Shown here: piece after piece, positions 52,138 through 61,526 of the stretch | Position numbering within the stretch: position 1 is the first letter of the stretch | Layout: each line of letters starts with the position of its first letter | Assembly (NCBI RefSeq): GCF_024181285.1 | Contig: NZ_CP051201.1 | Location: 1,612,001-1,676,000 of the forward strand | Length of the DNA: 64,000 nucleotides | Source: Treponema sp. OMZ 790 | GTDB lineage: Bacteria > Spirochaetota > Spirochaetia > Treponematales > Treponemataceae | Direction: 5' to 3' | Notes under the pieces: model-generated | Database searches by the model: none | What the model was told of the DNA's origin: nothing | What the model saw: the letters and a program-made list of their open reading frames with translations, nothing else | Position numbers and translations under genes: made by a program

Positions 52138-53197
52138 AAACCTAATAGTCCCGTTTGCAAAGCAGGCGGGATTAACCAGTTTTGCCTCAATGTCGGCTGT
52201 CAAAAAAGCCCTTTCGACAAAGAAGGTAGGCCACACAGGAACCTTGGATCTTTTTGCCGACGGCCTTTTGGTTCTTCTTACAGGAAAATTAACCCGGCTT
52301 GCAGATATAATTTCGGCCGAAAAAAAGGCTTACGAAGCATGGATGGAATTCGGAATAGAAACCGACACCCTCGATCCTGAGGGAGAGACTATTGCCGAAG
52401 CTCCCCTTCCCTCTTATAAAAACTTAACGGAAGTAATCCCCTCTTTTTTAGACAAAAGCCTTCAAAGGCCGCCCGAATTTTCTGCAATAAAGATAAACGG
52501 AAAGCGGGCTTCCGACAGGATACGCAATGGAGAAAAGATAGAAATTGCAGAGCGGGAAATAGAAATTTATAAACTAAATTTAAAAAAAATAATTACCGAA
52601 AGCGGTCTGGAATTTACAGAAAGCGATTTTTTAAACATAAATGCAGATACAAAGATAAAATACGCTCATATAAGCATAGAGTGTTCAAAAGGAACCTATA
52701 TACGTTCCCTTGTGCGGGATATAGCAAAAAAAGCTCACACCTGTGCTTATGTCTCGGCTTTGCGGAGAACTGCCGTTGGAAGCTTTAAGCTTGAAGATGC
52801 CGCAGGTTTTTCTCTATTGGATGATTTTTCTATAAAAATACATGATATCAATGCATCCGAAATAAAGACCTTTAATGCACAAAAAGAAACTAATTACAAA
52901 CTCAAAGAGATTTTACCTTCCGAAATAATAGAAAAAGCACTTGAATTCACTCCGCAGACAGCCGAAAACTTAAAACTTTCTACAATTTTTTTAGATGAAA
53001 AATATTTAAAAGATTTTTACAACGGTAAAAAAATAAAAGAGACTTGGTTTTTTGACGGAGATAAATTCTTAAAAAAATCGCATGAAAATACCTCATACGA
53101 TACACAAAAAATATGCGTTTTTTGTAATAATCTATGGTCCGGTATTATAAGAATAGATAAAGACTATTTTAAATACGAAACGGTTATACAAAATTAA
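52109..53197 (+). CDS. truB: TruB, tRNA pseudouridine-55 synthase
   Basis: Makes pseudouridine 55 in tRNA. 362 residues, with VGHTGTLDLFADGLL carrying the catalytic aspartate, RPPEFSAIKINGKRASD and SKGTYIRSLVRDI. The N-terminal motif, usually KPxGxTS, is FAKQAGLTSF. Starts at TTG 52109 or TTG 52118 are both possible, and neither has a strong ribosome-binding site. The C-terminal extension is longer than usual, AT-rich and poorly conserved. Last gene of the operon. Confidence 0.9.
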   Translation: MKALSTLPNKNLIVPFAKQAGLTSFASMSAVKKALSTKKVGHTGTLDLFADGLLVLLTGKLTRLADIISAEKKAYEAWMEFGIETDTLDPEGETIAEAPLPSYKNLTEVIPSFLDKSLQRPPEFSAIKINGKRASDRIRNGEKIEIAEREIEIYKLNLKKIITESGLEFTESDFLNINADTKIKYAHISIECSKGTYIRSLVRDIAKKAHTCAYVSALRRTAVGSFKLEDAAGFSLLDDFSIKIHDINASEIKTFNAQKETNYKLKEILPSEIIEKALEFTPQTAENLKLSTIFLDEKYLKDFYNGKKIKETWFFDGDKFLKKSHENTSYDTQKICVFCNNLWSGIIRIDKDYFKYETVIQN

Positions 53198-53227
53198 AGG
53201 CTTACCGATTTTTAGTAAGCCTTTAAT
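53193..53227. terminator. Terminator after truB
   Basis: Arms ATTAAAGGCTTAC (53193-53205) and GTAAGCCTTTAAT (53215-53227), 13 pairs with a nine-base loop. The left arm contains the truB stop codon. Confidence 0.85.
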
Positions 53228-53261
53228 TTATACGAGCTCTTTAAAAAGCATTGCCTAAGCA

Positions 53262-53492
53262 TTACTGCAATGCATGTCTTCCTGCCGGAGAAGCAGAGCA
53301 GCGTATACCGTAACTTGTTACAATCCTATCACCTAATTTTTTTGTTTCCCTACCGCAGTGCACACAATGAACTCCATCTGCAACAATAACATGCTTTTTC
53401 GATACACTTGCCGGGCAATTATATCCGTTATCGTCACTTTCTAAATTAGGTCCTACAGGCCTTACATCTTTTCCACAATATTTACACTTCAT
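53262..53492 (-). CDS. Small protein made of two CxxC zinc-finger-like repeats
   Basis: 76 residues. Two similar halves: CKYCGKDVRPVG ... NGYNCPASVSKKH and CVHCGRETKKLG ... YGIRCSASPAGRH. Each has CxxCG, a glycine-led turn, a third cysteine, Ala-Ser and a histidine, consistent with one zinc per half. TAGGAG precedes the ATG. No known family is recognised; a nucleic-acid or protein-binding role is only a guess. The 182 bases upstream hold no clear promoter. Confidence 0.7.
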   Translation of the reverse strand: MKCKYCGKDVRPVGPNLESDDNGYNCPASVSKKHVIVADGVHCVHCGRETKKLGDRIVTSYGIRCSASPAGRHALQ

Positions 53493-53674
53493 AAAATAAC
53501 TCCTAAATTTGTTCTATATCTATAATTATCGGCATTATAAATACTTTATATTAAAGAATTACTTCGATATTTAGTTACAAAATAAGGGTCTCTAAATGGA
53601 CCTCTTTTACTTAAATTAAAATACAGGTTAGAATTTAACTAATTTTACAGATATAGTCAATAGGGATATCATAT

Positions 53675-54322
53675 TTACAAATAGACAAATTTATCTGCAA
53701 TTAATGAAAGCATTTCCAAGTCGTGGCTTATAAAAATATAGGCAAGATTATTTTTTTCTTTTATGTCCAATAAAAGACGGATTATTTTTGCCTGAACGCT
53801 TGTGTCAAGCATTGAAGTCGATTCGTCAAAAATAATTATTGCAGGCTCCAACAAAAGAGCTCTCAATATTGAAAAACGCTGAAGCTGCCCGCCCGATACT
53901 TCTTCAGGATAGCGGTTAAGGAGGGATGAGTCCAACTGAAGATCGTTCATGTTTTCAATAATCTTTTTTTCAAATAATTTTTTTTCAGGTCTTACCGGCA
54001 TAAAATGCCTTATCTCATTTAAACTATAGGATAAAGTTTTATTCGGGTTAAAAGAATTTTCCGGATTTTGCATTACCAGTTGAATACAGGTGTGAAGCTT
54101 TTTTTCGCGCTTTAAAATTTGAACGGGAACGTCCTTAAATAAAACACGTCCCTTTTCGGGTTTTAATAAGCCTAAAATACAATGCACAGCGGTACTTTTC
54201 CCGGCACCGCTTCCGCCCGTAATACCTATAATTTCATTTTCGTGTAATTCAAAACTCATATTTTCGATTACAGGTTTTAATTTTTTATTATAACGGTAAG
54301 AAATATTTTCAACTTTTAACAT
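53675..54322 (-). CDS. ABC transporter ATPase (DppF/NikE-like), short at the C-terminus
   Basis: 215 residues from the ATG at 54322 (GAGGG seven bases upstream; a TTG at 54328 is also in frame). Walker A GGSGAGKST, signature VSGGQLQRFSI and Walker B IIIFDEST are complete, and the switch histidine is in ISHDLE. It ends at ADKFVYL, about where relatives still have the segment with a G-x-I-V-E type strand and a C-terminal tail. It overlaps the other ATPase by seven bases. Second ATPase of the family-5 importer. Confidence 0.85.
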   Translation of the reverse strand: MLKVENISYRYNKKLKPVIENMSFELHENEIIGITGGSGAGKSTAVHCILGLLKPEKGRVLFKDVPVQILKREKKLHTCIQLVMQNPENSFNPNKTLSYSLNEIRHFMPVRPEKKLFEKKIIENMNDLQLDSSLLNRYPEEVSGGQLQRFSILRALLLEPAIIIFDESTSMLDTSVQAKIIRLLLDIKEKNNLAYIFISHDLEMLSLIADKFVYL

Positions 54323-55200
54323 TCGCAAACCCTCACAAAATGCTCATCTTTTATTTTTATCATTTTAGATTGAACCGCTTTGCTTTTTTTAATTTCGTTT
54401 AAGTTTTGATCCAATAAACAAAAATCGTCAAATGCATTCATGCCGCGGGATGGAAGAGAGGCAAGTAAATTTTTAAAATACGGATGGGTAGGATTTTTAA
54501 AAAGCTCTCTTGTTTTTCCCATTTCGTAAATTAAGCCTCCGTGCATTACCATAAGAGAATCGGAAATTTCTTCCGCCATTTCCAAATCGTGGGTTACTAA
54601 AACCATTGTAAGTTTTTTTGTTTTATGAATATTTTTTATAAGAGCAATCGTATCCTTGCGTAATGCATTATCAAGCCCCTTGGTAGGTTCATCAAAAAAA
54701 ATAATTTCAGGCGAGCCTATAATCCCCATAGCAATTAAAAATCTTTGTTTCATTCCGCCCGATAATTGAAAAGGATAAAGTTTGAGAATTTTTTCAGGAG
54801 GTTCCAGCCTTACCTCTTTTAAAAGAGAGCATAAGGCTTCATCGGTTACATGTTTTGTTTTCCATGCAAGGCGAAGCTGCCGCTTACAGGTAAGAAGCGG
54901 ATTAAGGGCAGAAGCGGAATTTTGTAAAACAAAGCCCATTTCATTTTTACGGATAAGTTGTTTTTCCGTTTCTTTAAGGGCATAAAAATTTTTACCTTTC
55001 CACATCACCGTACCCGAAACCTGAACGTCAGCCGGTAATAAGCCGCTTATTGTGCGCTCGGTAAGAGATTTTCCCGAACCCGTTTCGCCGGTAATGCAAA
55101 ATATTTCGCCCTTTTTTATATTAAAATTTAAATCCTTTAATATGGGTTCAGTTTGTCCTTGGAATTTTAAGAAGATATTTTTAACGCTTATATGTTCCAT
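54316..55200 (-). CDS. ABC transporter ATPase (DppD/NikD-like)
   Basis: 294 residues. Walker A GETGSGKS, signature LSGGMKQRFLIA, Walker B IIFFDEPTKG and the C-terminal extension typical of peptide/nickel ATPases (NPTHPYFKNLLASLPS). There is no clear ribosome-binding site; it begins nine bases after the permease stop and may depend on re-initiation. Confidence 0.9.
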   Translation of the reverse strand: MEHISVKNIFLKFQGQTEPILKDLNFNIKKGEIFCITGETGSGKSLTERTISGLLPADVQVSGTVMWKGKNFYALKETEKQLIRKNEMGFVLQNSASALNPLLTCKRQLRLAWKTKHVTDEALCSLLKEVRLEPPEKILKLYPFQLSGGMKQRFLIAMGIIGSPEIIFFDEPTKGLDNALRKDTIALIKNIHKTKKLTMVLVTHDLEMAEEISDSLMVMHGGLIYEMGKTRELFKNPTHPYFKNLLASLPSRGMNAFDDFCLLDQNLNEIKKSKAVQSKMIKIKDEHFVRVCEC

Positions 55201-55209
55201 TTTTGCTAT

Positions 55210-56031
55210 TTACAAAACAAGATGTTTTGATCTCCTTTTTTCTCCGGCAGACTTTAGTGCTTCGGACAATTGCGTAAAACAAAGAATTACACTAAATTGC
55301 AGCAGTCCCGGACAAAGCACCATCCATGGTGCAATATTTATATAACGTATGGATTCCTGCATTATAAGCCCTATATCCGCATGAGGAGGCTTTACCCCAA
55401 AACCTAAAAATGAATAGGCCGATATGGATAAGATGATAGAACCTAAAATCATTCCGGCTTGAGGCAGCATCAGTTTAAAACTTTGAGGTATCAAATGATA
55501 AAATATAATACGGCTGTTACTTGCGCCGAGTATTTTTAAATTCAAAATAAACTCGCTATTTTTAAACACAATAATTTCCGCCCTTATTAAACGGGTCAAT
55601 GAAAAAGAATTTAAAACAATCAATGTTACAACCATTGTTTCGGTTTTTGCTCCGAAGACGGCAGCTAAAATAACAATGGCGATCATAACAGGAAAGCAGA
55701 GTAAAAAATTACTGACATGAAAAAATAATTCGTCTGCAATACCTCCGTAATATGCTACAGCTGTACCGGTATATAAACCGATAATAAATGAAAGAATAAA
55801 AATAGCTGCAGCCAAAAAGAAAACGGAAATAAAACCTTGCACGCTTCTTAAAAAAACATCCCGTCCGAATTGATCAGTTCCGAAAACATGGCGGAACGAG
55901 GGGCTTTGAAATTGCATTTCGGGATTATATGCATTAGGATCAAACCATAATGTAAGAATGCCCATAACAACTAAAATTAAAATGGATATAGACAACCAAC
56001 ACCGCAGTTTTTTATTTTGCATACAGCTCAT
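55210..56031 (-). CDS. ABC transporter permease (DppC/NikC-like)
   Basis: 273 residues with about five or six membrane helices. HVFGTDQFGRDVFLRSVQGF and the EAA-like loop (LKILGASNSRIIFYHLIP) are the signatures of the C-type permease. GGAGG lies before the ATG. It overlaps the B-type permease by 20 bases. Confidence 0.9.
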   Translation of the reverse strand: MSCMQNKKLRCWLSISILILVVMGILTLWFDPNAYNPEMQFQSPSFRHVFGTDQFGRDVFLRSVQGFISVFFLAAAIFILSFIIGLYTGTAVAYYGGIADELFFHVSNFLLCFPVMIAIVILAAVFGAKTETMVVTLIVLNSFSLTRLIRAEIIVFKNSEFILNLKILGASNSRIIFYHLIPQSFKLMLPQAGMILGSIILSISAYSFLGFGVKPPHADIGLIMQESIRYINIAPWMVLCPGLLQFSVILCFTQLSEALKSAGEKRRSKHLVL

Positions 56032-56962
56032 GAGCTGCCCTCCTGTCCATTTTTAAATAATAAATGTCCGCAAAGAAATTTATCGTAAGCACAATTGTAC
56101 CGGTAAATAAAATTCCTCCGGAAAGCAAAATGTAATCTTTATTTTCTGAGGCGTTAAACATCAAAAGCCCGAAACCCGGTATCGAAAATATTTTTTCGAT
56201 TAACACAGAGCCTCCTAAAAGAGCTATAATATTTATTGCCAAAATAGCAACACAAGGAGCTGAAATATTTTTTAACACATGACCGAATAAAATTTTACGG
56301 ACAGATAAACCTTGAGCCTTTGCCAATTCGATATAAGATTCTTGCAATATCAATGAAGTTTTGCTTTTTATTATCTGCATAAAATATCCTGAACCCATTA
56401 TACCGAGTAAAAGGCCGGGAATTACTAAGCTTTTTATTCCCTGATACCCTACTACAAAAAGCAGCTTTAATTTTGCAGTACAAATCCACACGACAAGTAA
56501 GCCAAGCCAAAAAAAAGGAATGCTCATCGAACATATTCCCCAAATTTCCGTGAGCTTATTTAAAAAAGATTTATTTTTCCACGCAGTATACATAGCAAGC
56601 GGAAAGCTGATGCAAATTTCCGTAAACAGTGCTATAATGCTGAGTAAAAGCGTTTTTGAAAAACTTGCTGCAATTTCACTTACGACAGTATCTCCCGTAA
56701 TCAGACTATTACCTAAGTCGCCTTTGAGAATTCCTTTTAACCAATTAAAATACGCTTCCTTAAAGGGAATATTTAAATTTTGTTCGGCAGCATATTGTTC
56801 CGCCTGTGCTTCACTTATAAATGCACCCGAAAGTTTATGCTTTAATATAATCTTAGCCGTACTTTCTCCGGGTGCAAAATACACCACGGAGAAAGAAAGA
56901 GCCGTAATTGCCAACAAGTACGGGATAGTAATAAGTAACTTTTTTAATAAAAGCAGCTTCAC
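56012..56962 (-). CDS. ABC transporter permease (DppB/NikB-like)
   Basis: 316 residues with about six membrane helices. GDLGNSLITGDTVVSEI and the loop YIELAKAQGLSVRKILFGHV followed by GGSVLIEKIFSIPGFG are the B-type permease signatures. It begins three bases after the binding-protein gene. Confidence 0.9.
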   Translation of the reverse strand: MKLLLLKKLLITIPYLLAITALSFSVVYFAPGESTAKIILKHKLSGAFISEAQAEQYAAEQNLNIPFKEAYFNWLKGILKGDLGNSLITGDTVVSEIAASFSKTLLLSIIALFTEICISFPLAMYTAWKNKSFLNKLTEIWGICSMSIPFFWLGLLVVWICTAKLKLLFVVGYQGIKSLVIPGLLLGIMGSGYFMQIIKSKTSLILQESYIELAKAQGLSVRKILFGHVLKNISAPCVAILAINIIALLGGSVLIEKIFSIPGFGLLMFNASENKDYILLSGGILFTGTIVLTINFFADIYYLKMDRRAAHELYAK

Positions 56963-56965
56963 TGC

Positions 56966-58513
56966 TTATTTACCCCATTTAACATTTGATAAATCTATTT
57001 TATACGTACTTTTTGAAAAGTTAAATCCGCTCAAATCCTTTTTATAAAAAGCTCGACGCGTTTGCGTATAAAGAGGAATAAAGGGATACTCTTCCCATTG
57101 AACATCCCAATATTCGGCAACAGCTTTTTTAAATGTTTGTAAGTCCTTTGCTTCCAAAATTTTTTCGGCAGCCTTAACCGTTTCAGAATTAATACCGAAG
57201 CCTATACCGAATTCGTTGTAATCTGAATTAAGACCTCCGAATTCCAACGAAGTTGTTAAAGGTTCAAACAAGGAAAGAGAAAAACTCATATCCCATTCTC
57301 CCTTTTTAATTTTTTCTATAGCAACGGGCGAATTTACAGCTTCGATATTTACTTCAATGCCTATTTCTTTTAAAGCATTTTGTGCAAAAACGGCAATATC
57401 CTTTTGCTGCGGAGTTGTCGTTGAAACATAGGTAAGAGTAATTTTTTTACCGTCCTTCGTTAAAGCACCGTTATTCCAAGTATAGCCTGCTTTTGTTAAT
57501 ATTTCCTTTGCCTTTTTTAGATCATAAACAAAGGGCTTTTTATTTTTAGGCCCGTCATCGAAAGAGGGATTAAACAGATAACCGCAAGCATTAGCTTGTC
57601 CAAAAAAAAGCTCCTTCGTAAAGGCTTCCCTGTTTATAACATACTGCAAGGCATGACGCAGTGCCTTATCTTTTAAAGAATCTTTTTTATAATTTAAGCC
57701 CATACTGAAAACAATAGTATATGATTTAGGATCCTGCAATAATTTTGTAAATTCTTTTGAGCCGCTAAGTTCATGACTTACAGCTAAAGGAATAGTTCCC
57801 GCATAATGTTCAGTAATACCGATAACATCCACCTGTCCTGCTTGAAGAGCCAATTTACGCGCATTGGCATCAGGTATAACAAGCCAAACAAGATTTTCTA
57901 TTGTGTACGGTTTTTTCTCCCAATAATTGGGATTTTTAACCAGCACAGCCCGCACATTTTTTTCGTAATCCTTTAAGATGTATGGACCTGATCCGATATA
58001 TTCGGTAATGGTACCGTTCTCCTGTAAAAATTTTGCAGGAATGAGCTGTACCTTTTCAAGTTCATCAAATAGAAAAAGAAAAGGAGTTTTCATTACTACT
58101 TTTACGGAAGTTTTATCCATAATATCAATCCGCTTTAACTTAGGACTATAACTTCTAAACTGCGCTTTACCTAAAACCTCAATCGATTTTTTTAAATCTT
58201 CGGCAGTTACCGCCGTACCATCCGAATAGGTAAGCCCCTTACGCAAATAAAGCACAAATTCTGTGCTCTCTTTATTTACAGTCCATCTTTCAAGAGCAGC
58301 AGGCTGTGCCTTTCTTTCCGAATCTAAGGTTGCAAGAGTGTCAAAAACAAGGGTACCGGCTTCTATGTTTCCTTTAAAATCACGGGCAGCCCCCAAAACA
58401 AGAGTCTTTTCCCTTTCACCAAGTAAGTTCAAATCGCCCTCTCCACTTCCCATCGCAAATCCGGAAAATACAAAAAGGCTGAACACAATAAAAAATACAA
58501 TTAGTTTTTTCAT
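56966..58513 (-). CDS. Family-5 ABC solute-binding protein
   Basis: 515 residues from the ATG at 58513 (GGAGG upstream; a TTG at 58525 is in frame but overlaps the ribosome-binding site). A signal peptide ends about at GFA-MGS, with no lipobox. LRKGLTYSDGTAVTAEDLKKS and YIGSGPYILKDYEKN are the family signatures; ligands in this family are peptides, nickel, opines or metallophores. The operator shared with the heme-type importer suggests a metal-linked ligand (inference). First gene of the importer operon. Confidence 0.88.
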   Translation of the reverse strand: MKKLIVFFIVFSLFVFSGFAMGSGEGDLNLLGEREKTLVLGAARDFKGNIEAGTLVFDTLATLDSERKAQPAALERWTVNKESTEFVLYLRKGLTYSDGTAVTAEDLKKSIEVLGKAQFRSYSPKLKRIDIMDKTSVKVVMKTPFLFLFDELEKVQLIPAKFLQENGTITEYIGSGPYILKDYEKNVRAVLVKNPNYWEKKPYTIENLVWLVIPDANARKLALQAGQVDVIGITEHYAGTIPLAVSHELSGSKEFTKLLQDPKSYTIVFSMGLNYKKDSLKDKALRHALQYVINREAFTKELFFGQANACGYLFNPSFDDGPKNKKPFVYDLKKAKEILTKAGYTWNNGALTKDGKKITLTYVSTTTPQQKDIAVFAQNALKEIGIEVNIEAVNSPVAIEKIKKGEWDMSFSLSLFEPLTTSLEFGGLNSDYNEFGIGFGINSETVKAAEKILEAKDLQTFKKAVAEYWDVQWEEYPFIPLYTQTRRAFYKKDLSGFNFSKSTYKIDLSNVKWGK

Positions 58514-58532
58514 TACATCCTCCAAAATATAA

Positions 58533-58576
58533 GTTAGATATCGCTAACCTATACCAAAAAAGAATGTAAATGTCTA
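58533..58576 (-). promoter_or_regulatory. Family-5 importer promoter with palindromic operator
   Basis: TAGACA at 58576-58571, 17-base spacer, TATAGG at 58553-58548. GTTAG-6-CTAAC (58548-58533) covers the predicted start. The core TTAGCGATATCTAAC differs in one base from the site at the heme-type importer. Confidence 0.65.
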
Positions 58577-58603
58577 ATCCGAATTTTGCGGAATAATCCG
58601 TTT

Positions 58604-59512
58604 TTATCGATACTTAACAGTAGTTTCCAAGCGTCTAAATTCTCCCGGAGAAAACCCCATAATTTTTTTAAAAGTTGCAGCAAATTTACCGGGATTTTCA
58701 TAACCTTGTTCAAGGGATATATCCAAGATAGTCTTGTCGGTATTCTTCAAAAGAGAGGCGGCTCTATTCATTTTATATTCTTGTCTGTAAAGATTCGGCG
58801 AGGTGCCGTAAACCGATTTAAATATTTTTTGGAAAAGATTATAGCTGATAGCTTCCTGCGAAACGAGGTCGGCTATCGGACACGTAGTATTTACCATCAT
58901 TGAGCATATTTTCTTTACAATTTTACTATGAGTTTGAGGAGCCGGCATTTTATTCTTTCCGTTTAAAACAGTATCAACGGAAATATGATGCATAAGCTCC
59001 ATCACTTTTAATTGTATAAGAGGTACCGTGCGTGTATCAAAGAGATCGTATAAATCCAAAAATATTTTCTCCATTCCGCTGTTTGCGGCAATATAATGCC
59101 AGCGTTTTGAAAGATTAAATTTCGAAACAAGAGAGGGAAAATCTATACCCCATGTAGAAAATAAGGCGGTCAGCCATGGCGGAAAATGTTTGTATGAAAA
59201 AACAACCGAGATTCCCTCATATAGTTCGGCAGGAATCATTGACTCTACTTCTACCAAATTACAAAGAGAAGAAGAAAGAGTCATCTTCCCCATACCGAGG
59301 GAATGAAAAGCTCCGTCGGCAAGGAGGGTTTCAAACCGCCCGTACTTACAATGATGAATCAATATATCCTCATCAATTTTATATGCGGAAGGAGAACATC
59401 TCCAAATCTTTCCTCCTTCACAAAAATAATGCTGTATTATTATGCCGGGAAAAACTTCTATACTGTACTCCGAGTAATTTCCGTTTTGATGTTTTTTTAT
59501 TTCAGCTGTCAT
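58604..59512 (-). CDS. AraC-family transcriptional regulator
   Basis: 302 residues. The C-terminal ~100 residues form the double helix-turn-helix (SYNLFQKIFKSVYGTSPNLYR; ILDISLEQGYENPGKFAATFKKIMGFSPGEFR). The N-terminal part, about 190 residues, is a ligand-binding region of unknown specificity, with a build like that of siderophore-responsive members. It is encoded just upstream of the importer on the same strand, with a 78-base gap holding the importer's own promoter. It probably activates the importer. Confidence 0.88.
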   Translation of the reverse strand: MTAEIKKHQNGNYSEYSIEVFPGIIIQHYFCEGGKIWRCSPSAYKIDEDILIHHCKYGRFETLLADGAFHSLGMGKMTLSSSLCNLVEVESMIPAELYEGISVVFSYKHFPPWLTALFSTWGIDFPSLVSKFNLSKRWHYIAANSGMEKIFLDLYDLFDTRTVPLIQLKVMELMHHISVDTVLNGKNKMPAPQTHSKIVKKICSMMVNTTCPIADLVSQEAISYNLFQKIFKSVYGTSPNLYRQEYKMNRAASLLKNTDKTILDISLEQGYENPGKFAATFKKIMGFSPGEFRRLETTVKYR

Positions 59513-59523
59513 AGTCAGTTAAC

Positions 59524-59552
59524 ATTATACAAAAAGCCGGGATTTTCGGCAA
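59524..59552 (-). promoter_or_regulatory. Promoter of the AraC-type gene
   Basis: TTGCCG at 59552-59547, 17-base spacer, TATAAT at 59529-59524, 11 bases to the ATG at 59512. The predicted leader is at most about five bases and has no Shine-Dalgarno sequence. Confidence 0.6.
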
Positions 59553-59612
59553 GGGTCAGCTTAACGGCTTAGCTGCCAATATTTACTAAACCGCTTTTTA
59601 AATAAATTAGTA

Positions 59613-59641
59613 TTGACTTATAATACAGCCAATGTTAAAAT
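59613..59641 (+). promoter_or_regulatory. Promoter of the 59676 operon
   Basis: TTGACT at 59613-59618, 17-base spacer, TAAAAT at 59636-59641. AAAGGAG precedes the first ATG. Confidence 0.6.
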
Positions 59642-59675
59642 AAAGCTATAGTTTATTACAAAAGGAGAAAATTTT

Positions 59676-60587
59676 ATGAAAAAAACTATCGTATTATTTT
59701 TCATTGTGTTGGTATCGTTTCAGCTTTTTGCAGATTATAAAACGGAATATGACAATCTGCTTGCGGCAAGGGATCTGCAGAAGATTGCGGCTCTCCTACC
59801 CAAATGGGAAAAGGCAGAGCCTAAAAACCCTGAACTCTACATTGCCTATTTTAACTACTACCTGCTTAAAGGTCAAAGGTCAAAGCATTCATTGGACACC
59901 TATAGAAAGGATAATAGTAATTCGTTGGCCTTAGTGGATCAAAAAACAAATAAAATCGCAGGTTATCTAAACAATAACATCTGGTACGAAAAAGAAGATG
60001 TCGATAAGGCTCTGTCATATTTGGAGAAGGGTTTAAAATTCGGTAAAAACCGCTTGGACATGTATTTTGGAAGAATCCATATACTAGGAGAAATCGGAGA
60101 ATACGAAAAGCAGTCGCAAAGGATTATTGAAGTTTTAAAACTTTCCAAAACAATCAAGAATAAGTGGCTTTGGAGCATGAATGAGGCAATTCCATCATCA
60201 GAAAGCGAACGCTTTTTCCTAATTTCGGTAACCGAATATTACAAGTCATTGCTTCAAAAAAGCACCCCAGAAACTTTATCTGCCGCAGAAAAAGCATGTG
60301 AAGCTCAATTAAAGTTATACCCCAACAATATCGAGGTACATAACTATTTGTCTTTAACCTACATAGGCCAAGGGAAATTCAAAGAAGCTCTGAATGTATT
60401 ATTGAAAGCCGATAAACTTACAAATGAAGATTATGTAATTATTTTTAATATGGCCAGATGCTATGGAGGGTTAAAGCAATACGGCAAGGCAAAAGAATGT
60501 TATCTCCGTATGAAGAAAAATCCGGATAAACGGGTTCAAGATATGGCAGAACAACGGCTTTCGGAACTAAAAAAATTAACCAAATAG
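59676..60587 (+). CDS. Secreted TPR protein
   Basis: 303 residues with a signal peptide ending about at LFA-DYK. Helical repeats through the mature part (ALSYLEKGLKFGKNRLDMYF; VHNYLSLTYIGQGKFKEALNVL; IIFNMARCYGGLKQYGKAKECY) are TPR units. It leads a four-gene plus-strand operon, with AAAGGAG before the ATG. It is likely a periplasmic binding scaffold; its partner is unknown. Confidence 0.75.
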   Translation: MKKTIVLFFIVLVSFQLFADYKTEYDNLLAARDLQKIAALLPKWEKAEPKNPELYIAYFNYYLLKGQRSKHSLDTYRKDNSNSLALVDQKTNKIAGYLNNNIWYEKEDVDKALSYLEKGLKFGKNRLDMYFGRIHILGEIGEYEKQSQRIIEVLKLSKTIKNKWLWSMNEAIPSSESERFFLISVTEYYKSLLQKSTPETLSAAEKACEAQLKLYPNNIEVHNYLSLTYIGQGKFKEALNVLLKADKLTNEDYVIIFNMARCYGGLKQYGKAKECYLRMKKNPDKRVQDMAEQRLSELKKLTK

Positions 60588-60612
60588 TTTTTATAAAGCC
60601 GTGTAATCGGTA

Positions 60613-61524
60613 ATGAGTAAAAAAAATCTTACGCCTGATACAATTAAAACCATCCTCAATTCACAGCTTAAACACGGCAAATTTCAAAGCCTTGAATCTG
60701 TACAAGTTGCGGGGTATACTTATCAGGACTTATTTAAGGGAACGACCGGCGACAATGATTTTTTTGCGGTAAAAATACGGCAAAAATCGGAGAGCATTAG
60801 AAATTCACTTAAATATTTAAATGCTTTAAATGACGGTGAAAACTTTATTTTAAAATATAAAAATACTATTGAAACGGAAAATTACTATATTTTTATAAGC
60901 GAATGGCTTAAAGGGCTTCAACCTATCAAAATCGAAAGAAGTCTGATAAAAGAGTTTTTTAAAAAACTTGCATACTTGAATTTAAAAAATAAATCTTCAA
61001 GCTCTTTTTCCTCTATGTACTTGGATGGTAAAACTTATCCTTCAATCGAAGACATGATAAATGCTGAAACCCTACCCTATCTCGAAATATACAAGGGTAA
61101 ACATGATAAAAAAATTATTAAAAAAAACATTGAAAATCTAAATCTAGGTTTAGGCTGCATTATCCTTGAAGACATGAATACCGGAAATATGTTTAAAACC
61201 GAAAAAGGCGATTTAAAAATAATAGACACCGAACATATTACTTCCGGTTTAAACTTATACCAGTTTGAGCATATAAATATTTTAGGCTTAAATAAAAAAG
61301 AATGGTATAATATTACCGATGAAGCAAAAGAAGTTTTAAACGCATATTTTTCCGAAATAGGCGAAAGTAAAAATAAGGCATTTTTACAAATAAAAGCCTT
61401 TGCAATTTTAAGCTTTTTACGGGAGCTTTATTTTCAAATTTGGCAAAAAAAAGAAATAGATTATTCCGAAAAAGATAAAACGCTCGATAGAATATTAAAT
61501 TGCACAATTGAAGAGGTTCTTTAA
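60613..61524 (+). CDS. Protein-kinase-fold protein, APH/choline-kinase-like
   Basis: 303 residues, cytosolic. VKI around K54 may be the ATP lysine. ILEDMNTGNMFKT supplies D187 and N192 of the APH-type catalytic loop (the usual leading His is Glu) and KIIDTEH supplies D205 in place of the DFG aspartate. This is the aminoglycoside phosphotransferase-like fold, which phosphorylates small molecules or sugars. No ribosome-binding site is seen; it starts 25 bases after the TPR gene. The substrate is unknown. Confidence 0.6.
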   Translation: MSKKNLTPDTIKTILNSQLKHGKFQSLESVQVAGYTYQDLFKGTTGDNDFFAVKIRQKSESIRNSLKYLNALNDGENFILKYKNTIETENYYIFISEWLKGLQPIKIERSLIKEFFKKLAYLNLKNKSSSSFSSMYLDGKTYPSIEDMINAETLPYLEIYKGKHDKKIIKKNIENLNLGLGCIILEDMNTGNMFKTEKGDLKIIDTEHITSGLNLYQFEHINILGLNKKEWYNITDEAKEVLNAYFSEIGESKNKAFLQIKAFAILSFLRELYFQIWQKKEIDYSEKDKTLDRILNCTIEEVL

Positions 61525-61526
61525 TA

